The notes beneath the pieces were generated by a model. That model saw only the letters and a list, made by a program, of their open reading frames with translations, did no database searches and was not told the DNA's origin. 40,061 bases of DNA from contig ADNK01000901.1 in the NCBI GenBank assembly GCA_000320545.1, forward strand, positions 1-40,061, read 5' to 3'. Of this stretch, positions 23,201 to 35,395 are shown piece after piece (within the stretch, counting starts at the first letter, position 1; every line of letters begins with the position of its first letter). Position numbers and translations under genes: made by a program. This DNA comes from Bigelowiella natans CCMP2755 (lineage: Eukaryota > Cercozoa > Chlorarachniophyceae).

Positions 23201-24176
23201 AGTGCTCGTGGAAGGTGTTATGTACGCTCATAGCCCGTAACGCTTCGTACAGAATATAACGTGCAATTCGCCATTCCCTACCTACTGTTGTTTGTATGAA
23301 CGAAATCATCACTTTTGGCTTCTGTTCCCAGAATGAAAGGACTGCCTTTTTGGAGAGATATACAATGGTTGTGTTCGATGTTGCCTTGAGAGAAAAGTCC
23401 CAAGGATACTCTGCCAGAAGTGTAAGCTCTCCCAAATGGTCTCCTCGATCGATGTATTGGCGTATTTTAACCGCCTTACCTTTGATATTTTGATACATTT
23501 CGACAGATCCGTGGACTAGAACATAAATGCCTAATCCATCTTTGGTTCCTTCGTGGAAGATAACCTCATCTAGGTTGTAGTCTTTCCATTTTGCCATTGA
23601 GTATAACTCGCCAAACTGTGTTTCGTCTAGATTACTGGCAAACCGTGTTGACTTGTTGTAATAGTCTGCAAGGATATTGTGGACACCCGAGTGTCGAGCA
23701 CGCACGGGTGTTTTGACATCCTCGATGACTTTGTTTCCGTTTGGTCGGAGTGAGTTCTTGTCTCGAAACAGCTTCTTGTGTTCTTTGCCTTCAAACTCGA
23801 TTATGCCGATCCCCCCCTCCGAAAGCTGCTTATCAGGATTAACTTTGTGTTTCACCTCGAGACTTGGGTCTTTGGAACGGTTCTCTCCTATGGCCTTCTT
23901 AAACCACAAGCCAAAGAGCATGTTTATGACAACCATTACGACAACTGCAATTGCCATTTCCACTGCATAGTATTGTCGGAGGAAAAGGAAAGTGTTGTAG
24001 AGGGTCTCAGTTGTCGGCCACATAGTAGTACTGTAGAACTGTTGGAGAAGCCACCACCCCCACCACCTTAGTAACAACAGTTCGTTCCTAACAATGAATA
24101 AAGCGATGATATCAAGCCATGGGTCAAATAAGTATTGATCGTCTCGATTTGCAATATCACACAACAAAGTATTCAT
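20208..24176 (-). CDS. Neuropathy target esterase-like lysophospholipase (PNPLA6/7, NTE1 family), intronless
   Basis: One uninterrupted frame of 1322 codons from the ATG at 24176. Order: N-terminal hydrophobic segment near residues 50-80 (membrane anchor); cyclic-nucleotide-binding domain 1 around 185-290 (GDHLGELTLLAEYPW); domain 2 about 385-520; domain 3 about 545-660, interrupted by a His-rich insertion; a linker and the patatin phospholipase domain from about 910. Catalytic elements: oxyanion loop LGGGGARG (about 912), nucleophile elbow GTSQG with the Ser (about 945), and DGG in LVDGGYLNN with the catalytic Asp (about 1065). The family hydrolyses lysophosphatidylcholine and phosphatidylcholine at the ER. 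The frame continues 97 codons upstream through (CT)n and (CA)n repeats, but that reads as a low-complexity 5' UTR, so 24176 was chosen. It is the only intronless gene in the window. Confidence 0.95.
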   Translation of the reverse strand: MNTLLCDIANRDDQYLFDPWLDIIALFIVRNELLLLRWWGWWLLQQFYSTTMWPTTETLYNTFLFLRQYYAVEMAIAVVVMVVINMLFGLWFKKAIGENRSKDPSLEVKHKVNPDKQLSEGGIGIIEFEGKEHKKLFRDKNSLRPNGNKVIEDVKTPVRARHSGVHNILADYYNKSTRFASNLDETQFGELYSMAKWKDYNLDEVIFHEGTKDGLGIYVLVHGSVEMYQNIKGKAVKIRQYIDRGDHLGELTLLAEYPWDFSLKATSNTTIVYLSKKAVLSFWEQKPKVMISFIQTTVGREWRIARYILYEALRAMSVHNTFHEHFNCFFIPKSSNSSSSSNIVSRNNNNDKPLNGTVSSSFQQEAKEEVEIKTKNNQTQQQQQLSQSLEVGGDNKREDKKDAMLRLRGFINDDLKEVLAKFLHQRREDATTHVFFQAGQIIREKGGQFLTSMYILLEGKVALYREDFQQDAILLPGSLIGAVEHTTSVTSAHTVRAITNCRLAPIGLHQLPDQIGLRVTATVASCLSPLLRQFNKLGGHVRYRKAGRMLYRRGEIANEFFIIVSGRIGVLSSSDEGNRAPPKETAIDDKETAKFLSGRGDWVGEAAFLRSSSSPSYLRNHHPHHHHHHHHRHHHHRSGHREHHHHHDRHRENENKEHMQHSHSAICIRDTEYLAVSTGSFKLITSQFPRTHLRISSMLAARLHQALASSKRNHEKNIATVAMLPITPRADDDLELYAESLKTALNSLRLGNVVKLSADRLESLLGIASAHLRTHTKRSQVSAWLAEMEEQNRFLLLLADSKDSQWTRLCVRTADHILLVADSRDKHDLSAAERSLFTGERMCKTLADTELVLVHPSSTLFPRGTAEWLRRRQRLNLKVTGVHHVKRGTIRGIQERRFWNRIARVLSHHAVGLVLGGGGARGLAHQGVLAACKEKNIPIDFIGGTSQGSLMAALYAMYLNAEAMRPTVERFSTKMGSICELVFDATLPVMSYFSGKRFNNTIKDAIPHDLQIEDLWIPFFCITTNISKHRFVVHRQGSCWKAVRASMSLMEYLPPMLIDGDLLVDGGYLNNLPGDVMRDLFRPAFIMGVDVESNFSDDLYNVTDFGDDLSGFWICYRRLLGQLSPFTPRLRMPKFTELVSAVEYINNTHNIQNLRESGDLDLYIKPKLANTNLLDYHKLDQIEKIGFVAAEQQLNDNMDRIPKAFLLPTWELEDMMEMSKSYCEGNIPEPIISPIPRNRSTKSVAMLSRGATTKHGRAASIGAKLSTSAPKDEPGFLSSKPETLRSKSYNEEQVEVEVISSIHSKRKNSRSSHNLRIADTEG
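22269..22306 (-). repeat. (CAT)n coding repeat giving a poly-His tract
   Basis: Within the NTE-like gene a GAT/ATG tract on the plus strand encodes runs of His on the minus strand, inserted between the third cyclic-nucleotide domain's GRGDWVGEAAFLR segment and the next conserved strand. This is one of few microsatellites in coding sequence here. Confidence 0.8.
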
Positions 24177-24215
24177 GGAGAAGCTTTGCTGTATTCTTGC
24201 TGAGGGAAAAAGTAT

Positions 24216-24346
<131 letters not shown>

Positions 24347-24539
24347 GACTTTCGTTTGAGGTTCGGATCTGCTCAACGAGTAGTACGGAAGGAGGCTGGG
24401 GAAGAGATATTCGGAATGAATGTGAAAGTGTTGTAGATGTTGTAGTCGTAATATGTTCTAGACACATATCTTGTCGTTAAATCCAGCTTATCAACATTGT
24501 CTAGACTAACTAACTAACTAATTCGGGAATTAGAGGTTG

Positions 24540-24624
24540 ACGTTCGATTAAATTAGGTTGGATTCTTTCTATCCAAAGATCACGTTCGATTAAATTAGGT
24601 TGGATTCTTTCTATCCAAAGATCA
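24540..24624. repeat. Perfect tandem duplication, 2 x 42 bp
   Basis: The unit begins CGTTCGATTAAATTAGGTTG at 24541 and again at 24583; both copies appear identical. It lies in the divergent promoter region. Confidence 0.9.
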
Positions 24625-24937
24625 CGCGGATATTTATTTTGAAAGATTTGGGTAGTACCTTTGTCGTAATTAGAAAATACACCACTTTTTCTCCACATTT
24701 GGTATGTAATGTAACGAAGACTGCTTTTTGTAACTGCTCGTCGTCGCTAACAAGTAGCAATTCCAATCATACACGGGTGTTCGGTGGTTGCAGCATCCAT
24801 TTCTTCCCACCCCCAACCACCCTTAACCTAAAATTCCTAGTATGAACATGCCATCTACTTTGGCCACCCAGAAGTCTGACTGAGCTAGCTCAATTTATTG
24901 GCAGTTGAGCCGGTACTGGCAGGATGTCAGGTACAAC

Positions 24938-27280
24938 ATGTTTTCAGAAGCGTATGCCACTGGAGACGATGGAATGATTCACGTGAATGATGTTTGTTTG
25001 ATTGTTTGTTGATGTACAGAGTATGAAGATGACTACGAGGATGATTTCGAAGATATGGGGGAGGATTACCATGAAACGAATCAGTCCGCAGACGCTAAGC
25101 AACCCTCCCAACCCAGCGATATGCCTGCGGCAACATCAACAACCGCCTCGGCCGAACAACCTCTCACAGAAACTAAGTCTGTACAAAGACCAGCGAGTTC
25201 GACAGGAAAGTCTCAAAATACAGTTACCATAGTTCCCAAGGATGATGATAGCGCTGCAAGTACAAGTGATGAGGAGGACGTTGACCCATGGGAGAAAGAA
25301 ACAACAACTGCTGCTATCAAAATTTCAGCGCGGGGGTCGCAGCAGCTGGAGAATCAAGTAGACCAAAAACAAAAGACTTCAGAAACAAAGAATGATCCAA
25401 TAAATGGAAATAGAGAACCTCAAAAGAGAGTTGTAGCACAGGATATAAGTGATGATGAAGACGATGAGCGCGATCCATGGGACAATGAAGAACCAGTTGA
25501 CCGAAATTCAGCTGGAGAATCGAAGCATTCCAATACGGGAGCGGTGGAAGAACAGAAGGGACATCCCCAAAAGAATCCTACACCTACAAAAGTAAATGCG
25601 GAAGAACACAAGGCAGGAGCAACAAAGAGGCAGAGCCAAAAAAAAAATGCGAAGGTCAAGATGCACGTGGCATTTGGAAAGCATGTTCCAGTAGAGTATT
25701 CTGACAGTAATACTGAAACTGATGATGAGGATCCTAGTATAAAAAAGGGTAGAAAGAAGAAGGGAGGAAAGAATGTGAAGAAGAAAAAGAAGAAGAAAGT
25801 GAAACAGTCTGATTGGGACAAGCCAGTAGTTGTAGATCTGGACAACATACAGAAAGTACCAAAGGCACGAAGACTCGATGTTCTCACAGATACGACCAAG
25901 ACACGAATAGATAAATATCTCACGGAACGTAAGGAGAAGGAGCTCAAGAAACCGCCCCCAGAAGCACCAGCTCCGTACGAAACCGAGAGTAAATGGCTGG
26001 ATTTGGCAGAGATCAGGCGGCCTGAAGTGGATTTGGAGAACGAAGAAGGACTCGACTTTCTCAACATTAATCTTACCGATCGCACAGTAGAAGAGTAATG
26101 TGAAAGAAATTGTATAACACGAAAAAAACTCATAGCTAATGAAAGAACATGCAAAACTATAGGACGTCTAAACAGACACTACTATCACATGCATTACTAA
26201 TACTATTATTATTGTCTCATAAATTATATCCATCCTTCTAGAAACTAAGTTAGCCTCATTTTTCTGCACTACCATAGAAAACACCAGGACGACGTGAGTG
26301 CTTTGCTTAATGAGTTGAAGCAAAAGGAGGCTAAACATAAACCGAAGGATTTGTTCCTTTTCGAGCTTGAGGCAGAAGCCCTTGAGGAGGAGGTGGTTAT
26401 TGGGGCCGTTCCTGTACAGGACGCTATGCAAAGAGAGGCCAAGTTGGAGACTGAACGAGTTGACGATCTTCTCGCAAAACGAACAGCTCAAAAAAAATTG
26501 ATTGGAACTGTAACCGATAGGTCAAGAAATAATACCAATTGCATGCGACATATTAACAAGAGAGAGAGAGAGAGAGAGAGAGGGAGGGAGTGGGATAATA
26601 TTGATTAAGATGTGCTTTGTAATTGTAGCATATATTGTAATATTGTAATAGTAGCATACATCTACTACTTTGTTGTCACTTTATCCATTACGTTTTTTCT
26701 TACATTGTTGTTATATATATATTGACCAGGGCTTCTGGTTCCATCGAAGCTCTGAACAACAGACTTGGGTCCAATTTATCTCAGATAGATGATGTCCAGA
26801 AAACACTAAGAAAAACCCACTACTCTAAGCTAGATGATATGGAAGAAAAGTACAACAGGGTCCGTGAAATACTGGTAAGGCGGGTAAAATTGCATCGAAG
26901 AGCTGTGGAAAAATACTTTGGGCAGTTGGATGCTTCAGGATCGCTTTCTTACGTTCCAGAAAAGTCGTGTTGGAATAGCCTGTTCCGTCCAAACTGGTTC
27001 CACATTCCCACAATATGCAGAATTCGAATCAATTCTTTGAGAGCCGTGAAGAACAAGTTACCGAGTGGGAGGTACTTCATTATGGCAACTTTGATGGATC
27101 GCATTGCTGGACATCCTTTGCAGAAGCTATACTACGAAGTTGGCCAAGGACCGCTTGCACAGGTGTGAAATTGCAAAAACCACCGCCGACCTTTACTATA
27201 TCTTTCGACTGCATTCTCCAATAATCGTGTGTTTATCTTGCCTGTGTCATCATCGTTTACACTCCCTTCCCCACATACAC

Positions 27281-27340
<60 letters not shown>

Positions 27341-29258
27341 ACAGAGAATTGTCTACTTTGGCACGACACAGCCGGTAATGCACCATGGTACATACCATCA
27401 AATCCAAATGAAGTGGAGTGAGGAAGGGTCCCATATCTTCGTCGCATGCCCTTCGGACAACGATCTACAGCCCGCCATGTGCATTCTTTTCGAGCTGATC
27501 TTAGGAAGAACTGCTAGGACAGGTAGAGATATCGTTATGGGATGGGGTGTGTTTCCTTTATGTACGGAACATATCAAAATCGCCACTGGAAGATTCAAAG
27601 TGCCTTTACTTCGAGGCGCTGTTGACAGGGTAGGTGTTTACCGTAATAGTTGGAATAGGAGGAGACTGACAATGCCATGTGATTAAGTGATGCTATTGGT
27701 TAGATAGTAGTATTTGCCACTACTGCTACTGCAATGCTGATTAGAAACAACCTTCTCACCTTCGTCCGGGGGAAATACTTTTATTTTTCATAACCACCAC
27801 AGCTAGATTTATGTTTTAACTACTTCCTCCATCATCGTCTTTGATACCATTTCTTCTTCGCAGACTGTGACAAAGTATCAAGATGTAGAAGACACGATCA
27901 AAGACGACATCGACAACTGGCTTTGCAACTTATACTTTGATGTGCGGCCAAAGTCTCGCACACAAGGGAAAGTAAATGAGCGAGTGGAAATCAACCAGAG
28001 AACGGATAGTTTGCTGCATCTGCTAAAAAGGGAAGATGAACAAGGTGACAACTCGGAGATGTCTGACTCTGATTTCAGCGATGAAATTCAAGCTCGTGGA
28101 GACGAATTAGAAATGCAAGAACTAGAGGAACCCAACGCCGCTGAAAACCACGATCCACAAGCAGAGGATGTGGTAATTATGGAGGGGGGTGAACCATCCA
28201 GCAGTTTAAATAATAGTCAATCTGGAATATCAGGAGGGATGGGAGGTGGAGAAGATGGGGTTAGTACACCACTCTTGCAGCGAAAGAAAACTTCTTCCTT
28301 CGCTCGGTCAGAAACAAAAAAAAGTTTTGCAGATGCATTACGTGCTCCTACCACGAGGGATTTTGGCCGATTCTCGCGATTAAATGTGAATAGAAGGCTC
28401 CGCGAACGGAAATCGAAGAGAAGCATAAGTAGAAGCAATAATCACTTCGGGAGCACGCTTTCCATAGCACGTGCACCTAGCTCAGCAAGTCAAGGACGAT
28501 TTGCTATTCGAAATAGAAGTAACTTTGCAAAGTCAGACAACACGCGAAGGAATACTCGGAGATCAATGACAATCATGAGACGTAGTAAAAGCCATAATAC
28601 AGATCCTATGCAAAAGAATGATGTTCCTGGAAGCCAAGAGGGTAGAGATTCAAAGCACTCAAAGGGTGCTGCAACTGATGAAAAGAATAATACTAGTAAT
28701 AATAAAAGGGGGCTTGATACGAAAATTATACATCCTCAAGAAGATGGGAATCGCGATGCTAAAAAAAACAACAACTCTAAAGTGGGAGGGAAGATCTCGC
28801 TCTTTGGGTCTTTGCGAGAGAAGGAAATAGAACGCAATGAAAATGAAGATGGGGTAGATGATGAGGAGAGGGAGGCTGCTGAAATCGACAAAGAACTCGA
28901 TAGACTATCTCGTAGAAACAAGAAAGACTTAGCCGCATACCATTTTGCTATCGTTAACAGTGAGGCTCATACGCCGTCCGTCCATGAAATTCTAAAACGT
29001 CTCAAGTTTCTCTTCGGTTGGTTATATTCCGATATCAGCTCAAACCGATTTGGTACGTTAGAGTTTTGGACTCTAATCTTGTTGTTCTTCCTGGGATTCT
29101 ATCTTCGGATGTTTGTGCACTTCATGGGAGAGTATTACTTCTTGGTTAGCATGAATCGACATCCTTACGAATTCATATGCTACCCCTGGACATGCTACAT
29201 AAGATATAATCAAGGTGAATCCGTCTTGGGTGTCGAGATTGCTATGACGGTATTAGAT

Positions 29259-29305
<47 letters not shown>

Positions 29306-31299
29306 CGCTCATGCAAATCATAGATAGATCATGGTGATGCCCCTAAATGGATAATATGTTACGGCTGCTGCTGCTTGTGGTGCTGTAGATTCCTCAACAA
29401 CTTACCACCATTGCAGGCGATGAGAATGGTGTTTAACTTGCTGTTTTGGTTTTCACGTATATGTGCTACTACGGCTCTCAGTTGGTCGGTCAGTTGTGGA
29501 ATTTCCTCGGATTCGCTGCTGGCTGCTTTGTGTTTGCAATACTACAGTTGATCCAAATTCCCATATCTGATTTCATGTCCAGAATCATGCTGGTTAGACT
29601 AGAAAACAACACTCTAAACACCATAATTCTTTACCATTTATGCCCAATTCGAGTGCGGGATCGATATGATGTTTTCAAATGTTTTACTGCATCTTTACTA
29701 CTACTTTGGTCATGGAACATCATGATATATTTCACAAGTATCATTCAGCTTATGGTATCACTTAGTTCCCCCTTTCACCATATGATTAGGTATATGGCAT
29801 TCTCTGTATCCTCGATCCAGTGTTTATTTTGATTGGAGATATTGTGGTCTTGTACAAGTATGGGGACTACTTCAAACTGTTTTACTACTTCCAGTAAGTA
29901 GCACCTGCTCCTACATCTCACAAAATGTTATTACATGCAGCAATAGCAGCAGCAGCAGCAGCAGCTATATGCGGCATCAGCATCACAGACATTCATCCAT
30001 ATGGTGCTATTTTCTATTCATCCCTCCTTTTCGGTAGTTCTGGTTTTAAGGGGGGTGAGAGGAATTTCTTGTTCTTGTTCTTATTCTTGTTGTTCTTCTC
30101 TATTTGTCTGACGTGTATATCCTCATCATTCTCCTACTACGTGCTCAGATATGTGGAACCTGATGTTGGTGGTGGTGCTGGCGCTATGCTGACTCTTCTC
30201 CTAGTGACGGTAACAGGAGCACTGAAAAGATCACGATAGATGCGACTATATGAATTCAAACGAATTTACATGTGCTACTACTGGTAGACGTTAAGAGTTG
30301 ATGATGGAATTTGCTTCTTCCTCCTATTTCTTCTTCCTCCTCCTAGGTCGGAACGATCAGTATGATTGCTCTCCTGGCTTTTTATTTGATGTTCCTGCAT
30401 ATGGGAGGCCGCACATTGGACATCTACAACCGCACACACCAGGTAGTAATAATGTCTCTTACACTGATGCTGTTGATCGATTGACAACTGGTGTTTGGTG
30501 ATCTCTCTCTCCCTCCCTCCCTCCCTCCCTCCCTCCCTCCCTTTCTCCCTGTAATCGACTAATAATTAATTCCTTCCCTCAGGATGAAAGTAGTTTTTTC
30601 CTTCCCCATGACATGGAGATATCCACGGCCACTCTTCGATATTTGTTGCTTAAGGTAGTATGAAGAGGGGGGTATCCATGGCTGCTGTTCCCATGAGTTT
30701 GGAGGAATTTAAAGCTAGTATTTAGGGGGAATAAGAAGAAGAGAGACCAGAATTGTTTAATATAATCGAAATCTTATACTTTATAAACTCTGCAGGCTCG
30801 CACGTTCCGTAGTTTTGAGGGTAACTTGAGAAGGATATACGTGACCTCATATATCGAACGAGATCATCAATTTATGGATTTTGAACGAAGATCTACCCAT
30901 ATTGCACTTTTTACATGGAACCCTCTCAATCCTAAGCGTGTTGGTGATATATATCGGCAATTTCTGTGGAGACCAGACGGCTCTATTCTTGAAGTATTTA
31001 AGGAGGCAAGCGATGATCAATTTGACGTGCTAATGAGACATGTAAAAGCTATGCATCAAGAGCAACAATTTCATGATGAGGAAGAGGGAATTGACGACGA
31101 CGACGACGACGACGGTGATGATGATGATGTGGTTGCGGGATCGGTCCGGGATGGAATATCTCTACTAGCAGACAATAAGGAGGACGGTGGAAGTTTTCTG
31201 GGTCGCCATGACAATTTAGACTCAGATTTTAAGTTTCATAAGCCTCGCAACGATGGAGCAAGCAGTATCCATGATGAAAAATCAGGTCTTCTCAGTTAA
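24938..31299 (+). CDS. Large unnamed multi-pass membrane protein with acidic, coiled-coil and beta-rich N-terminal regions
   Basis: Exons: 24938-24982 (tentative ATG), 25022-26086, 26288-26520, 26730-27162, 27345-27629, 27864-29249, 29482-29754, 29790-29893, 30149-30209, 30347-30442, 30583-30654, 30796-31299, with a possible 12-nt exon at 29417-29428. Phases fit, giving about 1500 residues. Order: acidic start (YEDDYEDDFED); disordered Lys/Glu-rich stretch with a poly-Lys block; coiled coil (about 26300-26940); beta-rich domain ending GRFKVPLLRGAVD and WLCNLYFDVRP, reminiscent of C2-like folds; Ser/Arg-rich linker; then about six hydrophobic segments from 29050 to 30420, with GDYFKLFYYF between them; a conserved-looking tail (LPHDMEISTATLRYLLLK, ERRSTHIALFTWNP, RQFLWRPDGSILEV) and an Asp-rich C-terminus. 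The acidic start and layout suggest a ciliary or membrane-associated family, but this is inference; I cannot name it. Confidence 0.85.
26561..26590. repeat. (GA)n microsatellite in an intron
   Basis: GAGA/GGGA tract about 40 bp after the donor at 26521. Confidence 0.85.
27284..27340. repeat. Compound (TA)n-(GT)n tract adjoining an acceptor
   Basis: TA repeats followed by GT repeats that end 4 bp before the exon starting at 27345; the acceptor is ACAG directly after the tract. Confidence 0.9.
29264..29301. repeat. (GA)n microsatellite near a donor
   Basis: Pure GA tract about 15 bp after the donor at 29250. Confidence 0.85.
30503..30549. repeat. (CCCT)n polypyrimidine tract before an acceptor
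   Basis: CT then CCCT repeats, 34-80 bp upstream of the exon at 30583, where a branch-point/polypyrimidine region is expected. Confidence 0.85.
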
Positions 31300-31562
31300 A
31301 TTTAGTCTCATTAGACTACGTCATACAGTTTCTTGAAAAGGGTATATTTTCCAATGTAATCATATCTTAACAAGAGAATCACACTCAAATTCAACTGTAC
31401 GCGCGTCTACATCATGTATAATGCGCAAAGGTCTATCCACCTGCCAATCAATGTGTGCGTATGTGCATTATTTATATATATGAGACGCATGTAATGAATT
31501 GTTTAAATTTTTTCAATTGTAATCCAAATGTAGCTCATAAAAGTAAATAGTCTATCATATTA

Positions 31563-31604
<42 letters not shown>

Positions 31605-31639
31605 TATGTATGTATTCGCCGACAAGATTGCAATGCTTT

Positions 31640-31763
31640 CACATGCATGCAACATACAAACAAATAGACACAACTTATAAGTGCTGTAGCCGCTGCTCTG
31701 CACAGCTACATTAGGATGACCATTGAAAATTTTAAACATTTCATTACATCCGTCTTGTCTCGT
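31640..31763 (+). repeat. Dispersed repeat family, copy B
   Basis: Core GTGCTGTAGCCGCTGCTCTG then AGCTACATTAGGATGACCAT and TTCATTACATCCGTCTTG. It is the best match to copy A at 19622-19752, and keeps the TGTAGC/GCTACA stem. Confidence 0.8.
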
Positions 31764-31829
31764 ATGTATATATGTATGTACCATATGCTCATCCGTCTTA
31801 TATAAAAAACATCCGTCTTATGTGTCATA

Positions 31830-31936
31830 TGCCGCCGCTTTGCGCATAGCTATACGTTAGGATGACTATTGGCATGCAGAACGTGATTCATTCATTTTAG
31901 TATTCCCTGTCTATAATCATTCATTACATCCGTCTC
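31830..31936 (+). repeat. Dispersed repeat family, copy C (degenerate)
   Basis: Contains GCCGCCGCTTTGCGCATAGC, TACGTTAGGATGACTATT and TCATTACATCCGTCTCATA in the same order and spacing class as copies A and B. Confidence 0.65.
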
Positions 31937-31978
31937 ATATGTGCATATGCATATGCATATGATAACTATTTTAATTGA

Positions 31979-32094
31979 AAGCTAATAGACGTCAACTTTA
32001 GCGCTGTACGGATCCGCCGCTTTATACAGCTACACTAGGATGACTAATGTCTTATGTGCATGCGATTACATTCATTGCATCCATCTGCTTTTTA
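31979..32094 (+). repeat. Dispersed repeat family, copy D (degenerate)
   Basis: Contains TTTAGCGCTGTACGGATCCG, ACAGCTACACTAGGATGACT and CATTCATTGCATCCATCTGC. The stem is kept as GCTGTA/TACAGC in a shifted register. Confidence 0.65.
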
Positions 32095-32349
32095 TTACTA
32101 CATTGCTCCCCAAGGCCGCAGCGTGGGAATATCTCAATAACAGTGACATATTTGCGTTGTAATATCAAGATAATCTCCTATGTGCAGTATCCCCAAATGC
32201 CGAGAAGATGTCGTAAGCAATGAGCCTGAATACAAGGCATAGACGATGAACGATAGTGACGAGACCGACCGCGGGTGCTCGGACAGAAAACATAACTTAG
32301 TACAATCTAAAGTACTTAACCAGTCATATGGTACTACATTGCTGTTATA

Positions 32350-33281
32350 TTACTGTTTGTCTTGGAGGTCATGGGAGAAACTATTCATCCACTCTGCTGT
32401 AGATCGAAGTCCAGCCTTACATGAATCATTTAGTGAATATGCACAAGTATTACTATTAGTAGTAGCAGCAGCAGTAGAAGAAGTATAGTAGTTGTTGTGC
32501 TGCGGCTATGAGAGATGAATACTAACATCTGCGACCTAACTTTTGGATTGAGAGAAAGAGTTCTCTCATAAAGCAGGGAAGATGAGCAGTACAGAAAGTA
32601 GTGTCCAATTCTCAATAGTGGCTGCATGATCATCGTGAGATAACAATTATAATATCATTATCATCATCAGCAGCAATAGCAGTATCTTGTTCTTCTTCAT
32701 CACCATTATAGAACTTGAGGTGTTAAGCATTTTTTGATCTTCAATTGCTTCCAAGCAAACCTAATATTATAATAGGAAAGGCATCAATAAATGCTGCTAG
32801 TAGTAGTTATAGATAGTGGTAGTAGTAGTAGTAGTAGTAGTTACTACCTGGGATACACGGCTGTATCTTGTGTCTTGATACTTTTTCACAGCACTCGCCA
32901 GCATACTTTCTGACGTCTGTTTATAATAATGATAGCAATAAATAACATTATGCACAATAACTGCGAGGCAAAATAAACGAATCAACGACTGAATAAGATA
33001 GAGACAGCGCCAATCAAACATTTGGAAGAGACTATAACTTTTTTTTCAAATAGTGATCGATTTTCTTCCCCCCCCCCCTTCCCATGATGATGGCTAACTG
33101 ATTTAGCATTACCTCATCGATGTCACTATCTGGCCCATATTTTTCGCATGCTTGCTGCATGCTCATTGCCAAAGCTTCTACAGATTCAAGATTCATAGCC
33201 ACGTCCTGTAAACATATAACAACAACAACACACAAACAGATAAATACAAAGACACAAAACCGAAGTGATAATACCAGAATC

Positions 33282-33316
<35 letters not shown>

Positions 33317-33386
33317 ACTACTACTTTCTGTGTCATCATTGTAATAAAAAATATGAACAAGTTGTTCTCACACACACTATGTAGCA

Positions 33387-33426
<40 letters not shown>

Positions 33427-33583
33427 CATCGTTGATAATCAGGTGGTGTCGATCATCATCCCTCCTCCTCCTCCTCCTCCTGCTGCTGCTGCTGTACTAC
33501 CTGGTTCAACGCATCTGGCAAAGAATGCGCAGCACTACCAGTCAGGATAATCCGGCCTCCATATCTTGCAGTTTGTAGTAGTT

Positions 33584-33617
<34 letters not shown>

Positions 33618-33784
33618 CAGCAGCAAAGAAAAGGAGGAGGAGGAGGAGGAGGAAGGGAAAAAAGAAAGCTCATCATATGACTTAAGCGATTATAGAAATA
33701 TGACACACTACTTCTACTACTAGTAGTACCATTATTCATCATCATCACCATGATGCGCTAATAACAATGTACTTCATAATGCAC

Positions 33785-33816
<32 letters not shown>

Positions 33817-35364
33817 AAGTGCATACTGAGAGAAGAGAGAGCCTTTGGGAGGCGGATATACTTGTACACTACCATGCACAATATCCTGTTAGCATAGCAA
33901 CACAAACAATAATAATGATAAATTGATTAACAACAACACCATCATCCCCTCGTTTGACAACAATCATTATCATCATCATCATAATCATCATCCACGACTA
34001 TACCAATCGTTTCAGCACATATGCTTATATTCTTCTTATATGCTCATAGTATTCTTATATTATCACAATAGTAGTGTTGTCGCCTCTAACATACTGCCTG
34101 AGAGCCTGACCACTATAATCACTATCTTCTTCTTCTTCTACTACTTCTTCATCTTCCCAATGATTTATCATTATCATAAACAAACATGACATTATCAACT
34201 TCTAACAACAAGCACAAACCTAGCAGTACTACTACCTGTGCATTGGTGGAAGATATTGCTTCTATTATCTCAGGAGGTGCAGGTCTGCATCATGGTGATA
34301 AAGAAGAGAATAAAGAAAGAATATACGAACGCATCATTATCATCATTGTCTTTTTCGTCAGTTTGTAGCAAACATTTCTACATGGATAGACAGAAAGGGA
34401 GGCGGAATTAGGGTAAATTGATATTCTTCTTATGATTAAGTTGTTAGTATTATTGTTAATAATAATGGCTACTTGAAGTATCGGGCCATAGCAGCAGGAT
34501 CCGCGTCATTATTGCCACTAGATGCTGGTCTGCTATGCTTTTCATCGAATAGTACTCCTCTCCAACCAACAGTCCTGCTGTTGGTGCTGTCATCATCACC
34601 ACCATCATAATCATCATCAACCTCATCATCAGTAGGTAAATAGTCATAAACCAATTCATTTATTACAACCCTGCTGCTGCTGATGATGATAATGATGATG
34701 ATGATGCTGGTGAGCCAACAGAACAAGCCCATACTCTTGCCCCAGTCCCACGACACTGATAAATCCATAGATAATTGATAAATCCATAGATAATAGGGAG
34801 GGTGATGAGGGGTGCAAGTAGTAGTAGTAGTAGTAGTGGTAGCAGTAGTGATAATAATAAATAACAATAGCAATGATTGTGTAAATATTACCTCGAAGCA
34901 TACATCAGGATTTCCAGACCAATTCCTGGTAATGGATGACAGAGAGCATGAATGGAAATAATACTATTGGTCATGAAGATCAGTCTGACAGGATTATTCA
35001 TCAATCTAGTATTATATACAATGAAACAATAACAACAATAACAAAAGTCATCATCTTCATCATCATCACCATCATCATTATCATCACGATAAGGATAACA
35101 TCCATTACTCGATTTCAGCCACTCCAGAGACCCACCATTGTGACATAGAGGTTGATGACGATGATGATGACGAGCCTGGAAGAGGAGGGGGAGGAGAAAG
35201 AGGAGGAAGGAGGAATGAAATGATGAGATGGTGATGATGGTATTAAGTACACTTAAACTAATGCATGCTGGTACTGCTGCAATTGTTGTGATAGAGGCAT
35301 AAGCAGAGGGATGATGATGATCATGCAGTATAAGTAACTGCACCAGCAAAACACCATAATAATC

Positions 35365-35395
<31 letters not shown>

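Larger units (their letters stand above)
31300..32349. other. Convergent intergenic spacer 4 (CATG-rich, repeat-family cluster)
   Basis: Lies between the stop codons of the membrane-protein gene and the monooxygenase-like gene. Holds three successive copies of the dispersed repeat, one (TA)n tract at about 31563-31599 and many ATGCATATG-type words. No gene recognised. Confidence 0.6.

Noticed and set aside
25420-26154. 244-codon minus-strand open frame rich in Ser and Phe
   Set aside because: Antisense to the Lys/Glu-rich exon of the membrane-protein gene, which continues in phase into neighbouring exons.
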